Source of the DNA: Myrica gale
Taxonomy: Eukaryota; Streptophyta; Magnoliopsida; Fagales; Myricaceae
Reading direction: 5' to 3'
DNA: 64,000 bases
Assembly: GCA_963930655.1 (NCBI GenBank)
Contig: OZ005606.1
Span: 17,834,001 to 17,898,000 of the forward strand
Below, one piece after another: positions 11,820-23,479 of this stretch. Position numbers and translations under genes: made by a program. How positions within the stretch are numbered: position 1 is the first letter of the stretch; each line of letters begins with the position of its first letter. Under the pieces are notes generated by a model. The model worked only from the letters and a program-made list of their open reading frames with translations. It searched no databases and was not told the origin of the DNA.

Positions 11820-13621
11820 GAATTTTGTCCAGACAATGCTCTTGGTAACCCAACTACAAAATCCATAGCAATATCATCTCATTTCCACACTGGATCTTTA
11901 AGGATTGTAATAATCCTGTAGGTTACTAATGTTCAGCTTTCACTTGCTGGCAAATCAAATATCTTCTAAAAAACTCTGCTATTTCTCTTTTCATACCAGA
12001 CCACCAAAACTTTGCTTTTAAATCTTGGTATATCCTTGTGGAACTTGGATGCATCGAATACTTTGACCTATGTGCTTTCTGCAGTATTTGTTCCTTAATC
12101 TCCTTGTTTTTTTGGAACTACTATCATTTCCATGAAGTATGCTAGTTAATCATTATTAATCACTACTTCTGATTTAGTACCTTGGTCAACAAGTTCTTTA
12201 ACTATTGGGTCTTGAGCCTGCCCAACTTTAATCTGATCTTGTAACGTCGATTGGACTATCAACACATTTAACTGTTTCACTTCATCATCTAAAAGTAATT
12301 CAATCTCATTCCTTTCCATATCCCTTTCCAATTCAGGAAACATCTTCTGACTCATTTCCTTTCCTTCCACAAGCTTCCTACTCAAGGCATCTGCCACAAC
12401 ATTTGCCTTTCCAGGATGATAATTGATAGTACAATTATAGTCCTTGATTAACTCCAATCATCTCCTTTTGTCTCATATCCAACTCTTTTTGAGTAAAGAA
12501 ATATTTCAAACTCTTATGATCTGTATAGATTCCACACTTAACTCTATACAGATAGTGCCTCCAAAGTTTCAGTTCAAACACTACAGCTGCCAATTCTAAA
12601 TCATGAGTGGGGTAGTTCTCGTCTGTCTTAAGTTGTCGTGATGCATAAGCAATGACTTTTCCTTCCTACATCAATACCCCTCCTAAACCTATTCTCGAGG
12701 CATCTGTATAGATAATATATATTTCTGATTACTTAAGTAAGGCTAGAATGAGTGCAGAAATCGGTCATCATTTTAACTCCTGAAAACTTTGCTCACATTC
12801 ATTTGTCCATATAAATTTAGTATTCTTCTTTGTCAATGATGTCAGAGGTGATGCCAATTTTAAAAATATTTCTACAAACTTACGATAATAACCAGCAAAT
12901 CCAAGAAAAATTCTGATATCATGAACTATAGTAGGTTTTGGCCAAGTATAAATTGCTTCTACTTTTCCTGGATCAACTGATATAACTTCACTCAAAATAA
13001 TATGTCCTATAAATGCTATCTCCTTCAACCAAAAGTCACATTTCAAGAACTTAGCATATAAGTGTTCATCCCTCAACGTTAGCAATACTAATCTTAAATG
13101 ATTCTCATGCTCTTCTTTACTTTTAGAGTATATCAATATATCATCATTGAATGCTACCACAAAATGATCCAGAAAATCTTGAAATACCTTATGCATCAAA
13201 TTCATAAATGCAGTAGGAGCATTTGTTAATCTAAAAGGCATTACCAGAAACTCATAATGTCCATATCTGGTACAAAAAGTTGTCTTTGGAATATCCTCCT
13301 TCTTGATTATCAGTTGGTGGTATCCTGACCTAAGATCAATCTTAGAAAATATTTCAGCACCATTAAATTGATCAAATAAAAATCAATTCCAGATAAAGGA
13401 TACTTATTCCTAATAGCAATCTTGTTTAGCTCCCGGTAATCTATGCACATTCTCATAGTACTGTCCTTTTTGACAAATAACACCGGAGCTTCCCAGGGTG
13501 AAACACTAGGTCTAATATATCTTTTCTGCAATAAATATTGCAGTTGTTCCTTTAATTCCTTTAGTTCAGTTGGTGCCATCTTCAATGGAGCTTTTGACAA
13601 GGGTGCAGTGTCTGGTACCAA
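11820..13621 (-). pseudogene. Gypsy pol fossil: reverse transcriptase, RNase H, integrase start
   Basis: The reverse transcriptase lies at about 12768-13621, with a [14 protein letters not shown] helix, [32 protein letters not shown] and the [19 protein letters not shown] thumb region. RNase H-region motifs follow at about 12380-12760 (NYHPGKANVVADALSRK near 12390). The integrase zinc-binding and early core region is at about 11820-12120. The order RT, RNase H, integrase is diagnostic of Ty3/gypsy. The copy is broken. Confidence 0.9.
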
Positions 13622-13799
13622 TAAAATTTCAAATTCAATCTCTTACCGGTGGTAATCCGAGTAGTTTTTTTGGAAAGACATCTTGGTGCTCACAGACCAC
13701 TAGTATGGATTCTAACTTCTTTTCTTCCTTCTGAATTCCAGCAAATGATACTAGAAAAGTTTGAGCTCCATTAACCACACTTTTTCAAGTTTTCAATGC

Positions 13800-15110
13800 A
13801 TATATTAATCGTACCTGAGGCAATTCCTTGTCATTTCTCGGAGTCACTTCCATGTCATTTTTTAACTAAATTCTCTTTTGTCCAAGCATCAGTGAACTTA
13901 TTTCCTTTGCATGACACTCTATTGTTACATGATAATCAGATAACCAATCCATGCCAAGGATCACATCAAAGTTGTCCATATCCAGGATTGTCAAACTATA
14001 GACAATCTCCATCCTTCTATTTCCATTGGAAAATTCTTGATCTTCTTTGTACATAAAATAGTTATCCCAAAGGAGTTATCATATCAAGTCTAACAAATAA
14101 AGGTTCTACCAACAATCCAAGTCTATTTAAGCAACTATGCGAAATAAAAGAATGTGTAGCTCTAGTATCAAACAACATAGTACTAATCCACAAGAAAGGA
14201 AAAAAGTACCTGTCACCACATTCTCATACTTCTTCCATATTTAAAGCAAAAACTCTTGCGATAGTCCAGTTCCCCTTTGTTGATTACCAAGGTTTCCTCT
14301 TTGATTTTTACTAGGGTTTGTAACTTGATTACCATGCACATTGTGAGGAAGTCCTTGCCTCACTTTACAATCTCGAGCAAAATGACTTGACTTTCCACAA
14401 GTAAAACAAACTATCCCTATAGCACTAGGACCATTTCTTCTATCCCCTTGTCTGTTGCCTCTAGTTCCAAAATTGAATCCTCTTTTTCCTGGTGACTGTC
14501 CTTGGGAATTATTTCCTTGGAAAGATCGTTTCTTACTCTGTTCATAAAAACACAACACTCTCTTGCAAAGTACGTTCCACAATCGAGGCTCTATTCGCTA
14601 GCTGCTAAAAATTTCAAAACTTATGGCAACAGACTCTATTCTTGATACAAGGTTGTAATCTTCTCTCAAAATTACAGGATTTCTTACCCTCATCAAGAAT
14701 CAAATATAAAGCAAATCGAGATAATTCTACGAACTTAACAGCATACTCAGTCACTGACCTTGTTCCTTGGATTAAGGTGGTGAATTCCTGCGCTTTGGCT
14801 TTGTTAATCATTTTAGGAAAATAATGATATAAAATTATTTCTTAAATTGTTCCCAAGTCCACTTGATTCCCAAGAGTTCCTTCTTGTCTTGCCACCACCT
14901 TTTGGCTTCTCCTTTCAGTTGATATGTGACAAATTGTATCATTTGATCATCAATACACTCTATAACCTGCAATAGTTCCTCTATGTTCAAAATCCAATTC
15001 TCAGCCACTAAGGGTTCGTACCTCCTTCATAACTAAGTGGATGGGGCTTACCAAACTTATCAAATGAGCATCCTCCATGAATAATCTCCAATATTCTATT
15101 CTTTCTGTCT
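13800..15110 (-). pseudogene. Gypsy gag and protease fossil
   Basis: A CCHC zinc knuckle (CFTCGKSSHFARDC) lies near 14370-14415, followed by the retropepsin-region motif VILGMDWL near 13950. Capsid-like sequence lies upstream on the minus strand (14614-14811 and beyond). Gag would bind RNA and form the particle, and the protease would cut the polyprotein. The copy is broken and no function is expected. Confidence 0.85.
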
Positions 15111-15265
15111 CCCATTATCTCTAGAGATACAAGGGTAGGTTATAGATCAAAACTGATAAGGCAATAAACACAATATCATACTACTTCTATTTATGAGACT
15201 GTGCTTTTCCTAGCACCCTCGTTTTCCTTAAGTTTTGCTAACTATCCTTGCTTTCTTAAACCTCA

Positions 15266-15277
15266 GCTCTGATACCA
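15266..15277 (-). promoter_or_regulatory. Primer-binding site of the gypsy element (initiator tRNA-Met)
   Basis: Minus strand reads TGGTATCAGAGC, the complement of the 3' end of initiator tRNA-Met. It lies two bases inside the LTR boundary at 15280, as expected for a plant LTR element. Confidence 0.9.
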
Positions 15278-15279
15278 TT

Positions 15280-15765
15280 TGTAATAGCCCAGACCATGAA
15301 GACCTCTAGCGCTGTCTTATAGTAATGGACGCTGTTATTAAACTAAGGTTACAATCAGTGGGAGGATCATTAAAGCAATATGATTCTAAGAAATAAACAT
15401 CATCAAGACCCTTTATTCCAACCTTTGTATCACAAAAGAGTAACAATTCCGCCTTCTATGTACATCTACAAAAATGGCAGAATAACTACTACATTAAGTA
15501 CAATCCACACATGTCTTGATCTTATTCTCTTCTACTCTTCCTCTTCATCATTGCTAGAAAATATAATCAGGAGATCCTAAACAAATCCATCTATGGACGC
15601 TCCCAACGATGATGTCTAGGTTCTCAGTGACCCAAGACCTCATGAGTCAAACTCTTAGTAAATTCTCTCAGGTACATCGTGAACTTCTGCTAAAAGAATT
15701 TAACAAACAACGGTGAGTCCAAATGACTCAATAAGGCCAGTGGTTAGTACGACATGTAGCAGATA
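15280..15765 (-). repeat. Gypsy 5' LTR, incomplete
   Basis: On the plus strand it starts TGTAATAGCCC directly outside the primer-binding site. The outer end is not visible because copia-like sequence starts at about 15766. The exact junction is approximate. Confidence 0.7.
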
Positions 15766-15767
15766 AC

Positions 15768-16831
15768 ATGAAAAGGACATTGAAAAAGTATGTTCATCAA
15801 TTCAACGACATAACGGAAGATATTGGGATGACTGCAAGTGTTGCAGCAACTGCCATTGGAACTTTTCACCTAAGTATACAACGGAATAAAGTTTTACTTC
15901 TGGAAAATTGTCTATACATACCAGAATGTCGTAGAAACTTAATTTCTGTTTCAAAACATGAAATATCTGGATATTCTTTTTTCTTTAATACTAAATTTGT
16001 TATTAAGTTTCACAATCAGCTTATTGTTTCTGGTACTATGATAGATGGTCTTTATATTTTGAAAAATGTTGTAGGCTCGATGAATAATATAGAGAATGAT
16101 GCAGATACCAATGTGAAAACTCTCAAGAGGAAGAGGGATGTAAATCCCGCTTACTTATGACATCTAAGACTTGCTCATGCTAATCTGGATAAGATCAACA
16201 GATTAGTGAGGGATGAGCCGTTAGACCTTTTGAAGGTTGAGCCATACCCACTTTGCGAGCCTTGCTTGTAGGGAAAGATGACCAAGAATCATTTTAAATG
16301 AAAATGAGCTAGAGCCACATAGTTGTTAGAGTTAGTTCACACTGATGTATGTGGTCCTTTTAACAACATAGCCAGAGGAGGGTTCTCATATTTCATCACT
16401 TTCATTTATGATTATTCCAGGTATGGTTATCTATACCTGATAAGACATAAGTCTGAATCATTTGAAAAGTTCAAAGAGATTCAGAGTGAAGTTGAGAATC
16501 AACTGGAAGGAGTATTAAGATACTCCGGTCTGATAGAGAAGGCAAATATCTCTCTGGAGATTTTCAAACTCATCTCAGAGAGAAAGACAACATATCTCAG
16601 TTGACTCCCCCTGCTACGCCACAACATAATGGTGTTGTAGAAAGGAGAAACCGAAAACTAATAGATATGGAGTCAATGATGAACATGTTACAATTACTTG
16701 TTTATTTTTGGGGTTATGCCTTAGAGACAACTGTTTATATTCTAAACAGGATACCCATTAAGTTTGTTCCGAATACTCCATATGAGTTATGGACTGGCAA
16801 AAAGCCAAGTCTGAAATATTTTAGAGTATGA
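15768..16831 (+). pseudogene. Copia integrase-region fossil
   Basis: Pre-integrase sequence (LYIPECRRNLISVSKHE) is followed by the integrase core: LELVHTDVCGPF near 16323, then PATPQHNGVVERRNRKLIDM near 16605 and LNRIPIKFVPNTPYELWTGK near 16742. These motifs define the copia integrase, which joins element cDNA to host DNA. The copy is broken. Confidence 0.9.
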
Positions 16832-17279
16832 GGATGCCCAGAAAAGGTTTGACGTGGAGAAGCTAGGGTCAAGGACTGAAAAATGTTTGTTTGTGGGTTA
16901 TCCCAAAAGATCAACTAGTTATTACTTTTATAACCAAAAGGAGCAAAATGTAATTGTTAGTAGGAATGCAACAGTCTGTTGAACCAGAAACTATGGCACA
17001 TAAGATTGATGAAAGGGATATAATTGAACCCACTGATGAGTCTGAAGAGTTCAGAACTCAAGAGCCTCGACGCGGTAACAGAATTCATAAACCTCCAGTT
17101 AGATATACTTTGATAAATGAGATTTGACAAATGCAATAGGAGGGGTTGGATGATGATCCATATACTTACCAAGAGGCTATCAATGACAATGATTTAGCAC
17201 ACTGGAAGATAGCGATGGAATCATAAATGGACTTCATGTACTCCAATGAGGTCTGAACCCTTGTTGATCAACCATAAGG

Positions 17280-18682
17280 CATTAAGCCTATAGATTGTAA
17301 ATGAGTATTCAAAAGAAAAAGAGGACCTACTAGAGAGGTAAAGACCTTCAAAGCTAGACTGGCTGCGAAAGGTTATACTCAAAAACATGGTATTGACTTT
17401 GAGGAAACCTTTTCACCAGTAGCTATGATAAAGTCCATTAGAATCCTGTTGTCAATCGCCGCTCATTATGATCATGAGATCTGACAGATGGATGTGAAAA
17501 CCACATTTTTGAATGGGTACATCTAAGAGGAGATTTATATGGAACAACCTGAAGGTTTCCTTTCTCCTGGACAAGAATCTAAAATGTGCAAACTGAACAA
17601 GTCCATCTATGGACTAAAACAGGCATCACGTTGCTGGAACATCCGTTTTGATGAGATGATCAAATCGTTTGGTTCTCACAAAATATAGATGAATCTTGTG
17701 TTTACAAGAGGATTAGTGGGAGTACAGTAATGTTCCTTATTCTTTATGTTGATGATATTCTACTCATGGGGAATGACATCGGTACAATGTCATCAGTGAA
17801 AGTATGGTTAGTGAACCATTTTTCAATAAAAGACATTGGGGAAGCATCCTATATTCTCGGGATCAAAGTGTTTAGAAACCTAGACAAGAGGCTTTTAGGG
17901 CTTTCACAAGCCCACTTCATTGACAAGATATTGGCACAGTATAGCATGCACAATGCCAAGAAAAGTTCTTACCCTAAGACACATGATGAGAGAGATAAGA
18001 TGAGGAAGTTTCCTTATGCTTCTGTTGTAGGAAGCCTCATGTATGCAGTGCTCTGTACAAGGCCAAATATCAGTCATGCAGTTAGTGTTGTGAGTAGATA
18101 TTAATCAGACCCAGGCCTTGAGCACTGGACAACAGTCAAGCATATTCTCAAATACTTGAGAAGAACCAAACATTATTTGGAGAGGAAATACTAACTGTCT
18201 AGGGATACACAGATTCAGATTTTCAATCAGATATTGATGCTAGAAGATCTACATATGGATTTGTGTTTACATTGGGTAAAAGAGCAGTGAGTCAGAGAAG
18301 TTTCAAGCAGAACACCACTGCTGACTCCACCACTGAGGCATAATATGTTGCTGTCAGCGAATCTGCAAAGGAAGTTGTGTGGATACGTAAATTCATACAA
18401 GAGCTTGAAGTTGTTCCTTCGATTGAGTTCCCGATCACCATTTATTGTGACAACAATGGTTCTATAGCACAGGCGGTGGAACCTCGAGCTCATCTAAGGA
18501 CAAAGAACATAGAAAGAAGATTTCATCTTATTCGTGACATTGTGAATCGAGGTGATGTAGTGATGGCTAAAATAGCATCGGCTGAGAACATCACAGACTC
18601 GTTCACTAAATCGTTGACTCAGAGAGTGTTTGAAAAGCATTTAGAGTCTATGGGCGTCAAGTACATGTTTCATTGGTATTGA
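17280..18682 (+). pseudogene. Copia reverse transcriptase / RNase H fossil
   Basis: The reverse transcriptase palm motif LYVDDILLMGND lies near 17742, followed by GEASYILGIKVFR and the RNase H-side tail (IYCDNNGSIAQAVEP near 18440, then HLIRDIVNRGDVVMAKIAS). The copy is broken and lacks function. Confidence 0.9.
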
Positions 18683-18697
18683 GTTCAAGTGGGAGAT

Positions 18698-20060
18698 TGT
18701 TAGATGTATGTCCTCAAAACCAATCATTTTATATAATTATGAGATAATTATTGTTATTGTTTAATCACTTGTATATTATTTTGGGTACCTGAAATGACAT
18801 AAGATGTCATATTTATAATGCTAGATGTCATATTCTTAGCAACATTGTAGAAAAGTCAAGCCAATGATCAATGAATCGGAGGCAAGAAGTATGACTTTTC
18901 GGATCATTGTTGACATTTTGTTCTAAACAGAGATACATGGTAATGTACAAATAGGTCTACACTCGATGTGCCTCTAATGTAAAAATTAATACCATGTTTA
19001 ATACTTAGATACCAAGATAGAATGATGGACTCCGTCATTAAGGTGGTGACCTTAAGCAGACGAGTGGGTGTAAGAGTATATGCACTAACCCGGATCAAAT
19101 ATTAATACCTTCTGGAAATGATCACTGATATAGAGAATGATATTCAACACAATTAGCTTATGTTGTCCTTAGACCAGAGAGAGTTCTGCAGGTTTGTTTG
19201 TTATGTGCTTGTGCTTTGACTGAGTCATTTGATGATGATCTTTCGCAGATCAAATATTCCAGATTAGGTTGGGCCTCGTGCATAGTAAGTGAATTTGTAT
19301 AATTGCTCAATATGGAATCCACCAGTCTCTTGATGAGGCAGTATATTCATTATTTTTGTATATTGTTTGCCTCATATAAAAATGTTAAGCAACAAGATTT
19401 TGTGAAAAGTGTTTTCACGATTTTTACTTATATTATATATTAAGTAAATATTTGCGAAAATGATTTTGGAAAGTTTGGGATGTCCAACTTGGTACAGACA
19501 GAGAATTAAGAATTATATAAGCTAGGGACTTAATCGATAATATTATTCCGGTCCTATTAGCTCATGTGGAATATAGTCTGGTGGAAGGATAAATAAGTGT
19601 ATAATTGTTAGCAAAAAGGATTTCACAAAAATAATCTCATTATCTCGGGGGTCAATTGTGATATATTAATGGACATGATCACAATTTGTAAAAGTCCATA
19701 ATTTTGGATTACATAATATAAGGGGTTTAATGAAAAAGGGTTTTTCATGATGATCATATGAACGAGCTTTGAGATCCTTAAAGATCCCACGCTATAGCAT
19801 AGTTGAGTTCTGAGCTAGCCATTATAAATAGCTCTGAAATCATTTGAGAAATGAGAGAATTCATTTTCACGGAAATTCATTTCGCGAGAGATTTTCTCTC
19901 AAAGTTGTGTGCGTGGATCTGAATGAGGCAGAACGCTTGGGGTGTTTTGATTCAACGATCCTTTCCGCTGCGATCTTGCGTTCGAGCAGATGCCATAATA
20001 TGTGGTACACATCCTCTTGTCCACAGTAAAACCTCCATGTAGAATATGTGGTACACATCA
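18698..20060 (+). repeat. Copia 3' LTR (end approximate)
   Basis: It begins TGTTAGATGTATG straight after the polypurine tract. A TATA-like ATTATAAATAGC near 19822 is a likely LTR promoter. The 3' limit is uncertain; 20000-20060 contains a repeated TATGTGGTACACATC motif (about 20000 and 20047). Confidence 0.65.
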
Positions 20061-20603
20061 TATTGTTAAAATGGAAGGTGTTGTGAAGAAAAAAAACACC
20101 ACCTTGATTTCACACGTTAAAACCTCCACATAGAAAAAACTAATTTTGACATAATCAAAAGATAAAGTGTTTTGAAATCACAAAGAATTCTTCAAAAGAA
20201 TATGTTCAAGCTTTGAAAAACATAATTTGGGAAATTTTTTTGAAAAGAAACGGATCAAAGTTTGAAAAAAAATTTAAAACCGAATCGAATTTTAAAAAAT
20301 GATATTATTTTGAAAAGACAAGTTTGTTCTTCATCAAGAACACAAAGAACACGGAGAAGATAAAGAACGCGGACAACATTGATAGATGCAAGAATAATTT
20401 TGAAAAACAAGAGATTCACACAATCCTCTTGAAAACTTTTGAATCGAAATCAAAGATACCCAACTAAAATTTACCTCTAATGTAGCTGAATCTTCACTAA
20501 ATTTTTTCCTCCTCTTTCTCCCACTTCACTTCACTCTTGCTCTCAAGCTCTAATACACAAATTTCAGATTGAATAGTGTAGTCTATAGCGGCCAGATGTC
20601 ACC

Positions 20604-20615
20604 CCTATTTATAGG
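20604..20615 (-). promoter_or_regulatory. TATA box-like element on the minus strand
   Basis: Minus strand reads CCTATAAATAGG, a perfect plant TATA box. Downstream on the same strand is leader-like sequence without a coding region, so it may belong to an LTR whose ends I cannot define. Confidence 0.35.
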
Positions 20616-20787
20616 AAAACACGACTGGTCACATTTCGACACGTACCCGATCTAGCCTACCTAGCCTTGGAGAATCAAAAGGCTACGTTGACCTCACATC
20701 AACACCTAGCGGCCTACAACCGCTGCAAGGGAAGCCTATGGCCGAATTTTACCTAGGTAGCTATGGCAGTTTCACCCAATGTTTGAC

Positions 20788-20886
20788 ACTTCGTGCTTTC
20801 TAGGTTTTAGCCTTTTTCGTAGTGCTTTCTAGCCTTGATTCATCGTGGTTTCTAGCCTTGATTCTTCGTACTTCCTAGCCTTGCTA
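20788..20886. repeat. Degenerate 23-bp minisatellite, about four copies
   Basis: The core TTTCTAGCCTTGA with a TTCNTCGT lead-in recurs at about 20795, 20825, 20850 and 20872. Confidence 0.7.
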
Positions 20887-21299
20887 TGTGTCATTCTCTA
20901 GGGCTGCCGAAATTTCATAACTTAATGGCTAAGTTTCGCTAAATTTCCTCAATATTCCAACGATGATGATAAAACATCCTATTGCTTCTGAAAAATAGAA
21001 AGTCTCCAAAATCGAACCATAAACTTGTGGATGAACTCCCGATCTTTTAGTAGAATAAAAATCATGTGGTTCGGTTTTTTATGAAAACCCGTCCTACTAG
21101 CTTAAAAAAATAAATTGACTTAAAACGTGCTCATCAACATCCTGAATAAAAACTCAGTTACTTACAAACTTCAATTCTCACTTAATCAAGTCCTAATCAA
21201 GGTTTTGAAATTAATGCATGAAGTACTAATTCATCTCTAAATCACCATGTAATCAATTCACTTATCCACTAAAGCACTACTAAACTCAAACTTGTATTA

Positions 21300-21790
21300 C
21301 ATAGACAAATGCATGTTATAAGAAACAAAAGCTTGGGGTATGACACTGCTGCTCTGATCCAGACCAGGTGTCGCGAAACTTTACTTTGAAAAAGAAGCGC
21401 TTTATACCTTATAATATTAGTGAAGGGGCCTTTCTTGCTCGTTAGCGCTTTAGAAATATTCCAGGACACTAGCTTACTAATAAAATTAGAATCGATTTTA
21501 GAATAGCAGAAGTGCTACTTAGTAGTAGAAACTTTGAGAGATAGACAGAGAGGAGACCATATCATACCTTCTAACTCCTACGATGAGAAGTAGGTCCCTT
21601 GTTTTTTACAGGAATAGTTCCAGCCATTGTTGCCCCTCGGTAGAGTGAGTCTACTTAGCGAACCGGCAAGACACAGAGATCAATTGATCAATATGTCAAT
21701 CGTTGTTTTAAAAGATCAAACGTTAGGGTGGCGAATGGAATGAATTGAAAGGGGGCGAGGGACTGCGTGGTTCGACTGATGAGTAATTGG
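21300..21790. other. Possible second mitochondrial-derived segment
   Basis: The sequence is more GC-balanced and purine-rich than its AT-rich surroundings and has the mixed texture of plant mitochondrial spacers (for example GAAAGGGGGCGAGGGACTGC near 21748). No gene is visible in it. The edges are estimated from the composition change only. Confidence 0.4.
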
Positions 21791-22026
21791 GTATTTTTCA
21801 ATGTTCTTTATTTGGATTTCCATTACCAGTATTTAAATATGAGAAATTAAGGGTCGTTTAAAATGAACATCCGAAGTTAATTTCTTCCTTTTTGTCGGTA
21901 CAGTTTCTACAACAATGTTCCATTTTGGTAAATTATAGAGTCGCATTCAACAGTCAAATTGTACAGGTCTTGTGTTTGTTATTTTTGAAATGGTTTTGAT
22001 TTTATTTTGAAAAAAGTGGTTTATGC

Positions 22027-22414
22027 TAGGGCTGAAAACCGGAAATGCGGTCCGGACCGCATTTCCGGTTCCCTTATATTTAAGGACCGGACCACTTATA
22101 AGTGGTTCGGTCCGGTTTTAGAAATGCGGTCCAGTCAGGACCACTTAAGTGGTCCAGACCAGATTTAATTTTTTAAAAAAATATATATTTTTTAAAAAAT
22201 TTATTCGCGCACTGCGCAATGCAGCTGCTTTGCACTGTTCAGAGATTTTTTTTTAATAATTAAAAAAAAATTTTAAAAAAGTTTTTTAAATGCGGTCCGG
22301 TCCGGAGGGCATATCAGAAATTTATAATTCGGACCGGACCGTATTTTAAAATTAGGACCGGACCGCAAATTCGATCCGGTTTTCCGGTCCGCGGTCTGGT
22401 TTTGTTCAGCCCTA
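22027..22414. mobile_element. Non-autonomous hAT-type element (388 bp) with 8-bp target duplication
   Basis: Ends are TAGGGCTGAAAACCGG and its near inverse CCGGTTTT...TTCAGCCCTA, flanked by perfect copies of GTTTATGC at 22019-22026 and 22415-22422. The interior is built of many GGTCCGG/CCGGACC inverted motifs around an A/T-rich centre and has no coding capacity. The 8-bp duplication and terminal sequence indicate the hAT superfamily. It would need a transposase from elsewhere. Confidence 0.9.
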
Positions 22415-22548
22415 GTTTATGCTATATATGCCTACAATATAATTTGGAATGAGAATAAACGTAGGAGTTAGGAGTAAGAGAGAAATCGAGAGGTGATATT
22501 TATAAAAACAAATTCTCGTATATTATGTATGTTACAGGTGGCTACATT

Positions 22549-23384
22549 TAGGGTTGTGCACCGGTACCGGCGGTGTGCCGGTTTACCGTCACCGCCTCCG
22601 GTATCGGTGGCGTAAATCGCTCCCCGCCCCCACAACGGCACCGGTGACGGTGCCAGATTTTGCCGTGGGGCAGGGATTTAGGCGGTAGCCCGGTTTCCAC
22701 CGCTAAAACCATTTAAAAAAAAAAAGCAAAACGACGACGTTTCTCTTAAAAGAGAAACGCTGTCGTCTCAGCCTTCCTCATTCCCCATTTTTGGGTTCGA
22801 CTTCGTAGATAGGAACGGCAGCCCCCCTCTCCCATTTTCGCAGACGACAGCTTCCCTCTCCCTCTTCGTCTTCCACATTTCTTCTCCTCTCACTCCCCCC
22901 ATCTCCCTCTTCATAATTTCTTCTTCTCTTAGCCTCTCAGCGAAGCCGCTGCTGAGCCCGTTCTACAAGACCACACCAATATGCCATTCTCTCCTCTGCA
23001 ACTCTCTCGCTCTCTCTCTCCCCCTTTCATTGCGATCTGATTTTGTTTGGTTTGGTTTGATTTGGCTTGGAATCTGGGATTTGGTTTGGTTTGGTTTGGC
23101 TTGGAATCTGCGATTTGATTTTGTTTGGTTAAATTGGTTTGATTTGATTTGATTTGGCTTGGAAGTTGGAATCTGTGATTTTTGTAATTTTTTCGGTGAA
23201 TTTTTTGAATTTCCTGTGATTGTGGTGGTTACTGCCCACCGCCACCGCCAAAACTGCCATCGTTAGGTGACGGTTGTTCCCCTTACCGTGGCGGGGACGG
23301 TTCCCTTTTTGGAGAATTGCCCATAGCGGTGACGGTGCCGGTGGAGGCCATAACCGGCACCGGCACCGGTTATGCACAGCCCTA
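22549..23384. mobile_element. Second non-autonomous hAT-type element (836 bp) with 8-bp target duplication
   Basis: Ends are TAGGGTTGTGCACCGG and CCGGTTATGCACAGCCCTA, flanked by perfect GCTACATT copies at 22541-22548 and 23385-23392. Both subterminal regions are dense in CACCG/CGGTG motifs. The interior has an inverted GTTTCTC/GAGAAAC block near 22737, a pyrimidine-rich leader-like stretch (22830-23030) and a (TTTGG)n-type microsatellite (about 23045-23165). It may carry the remains of an autonomous element's promoter region, but no transposase is seen. Confidence 0.9.
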
Positions 23385-23479
23385 GCTACATTTATGTTTT
23401 CTCCCATTGAAATCCACAATTCTCAAATCGACTGATTGTTTCTCTTGAGAATTTTTTGCCCCCGTTGCATGATTGGAGA

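Larger units (their letters stand above)
11800..15765 (-). mobile_element. Ty3/gypsy retrotransposon fossil, 3' part missing
   Basis: Read on the minus strand from high to low coordinates it shows a 5' LTR piece (15280 to about 15765), primer-binding site (15266-15277), gag with a zinc knuckle, aspartic protease, reverse transcriptase, RNase H and the start of integrase. Integrase ends near 11800, and no 3' LTR is present before the mitochondrial-like block. The element is clearly broken, with several interruptions, and looks old. Its left end meets the probable mitochondrial insert and its LTR end meets a copia fragment. Confidence 0.92.
15766..20060 (+). mobile_element. Ty1/copia retrotransposon fossil with 3' LTR
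   Basis: It starts abruptly in the protease/pre-integrase region (the NLISVSKHE motif near 15940), with no gag or 5' LTR. Integrase, reverse transcriptase and RNase H follow in copia order. A polypurine tract (AAGTGGGAGA, about 18687-18696) precedes a 3' LTR from 18698. The copy is multiply broken and looks old. The right limit is approximate because the LTR end is not bounded by a clear target duplication. Confidence 0.92.
20061..21290. other. Non-coding DNA with minus-strand promoter-like block
   Basis: There is no gene here. The left half (20100-20460) is A-rich. On the minus strand a TATA box (20604-20615) is followed by a purine-rich leader (20480-20580) and an AGGTAA donor-like site near 20474, as in an LTR or an abandoned promoter. 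A 23-bp degenerate minisatellite lies at about 20788-20886. Confidence 0.4.
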
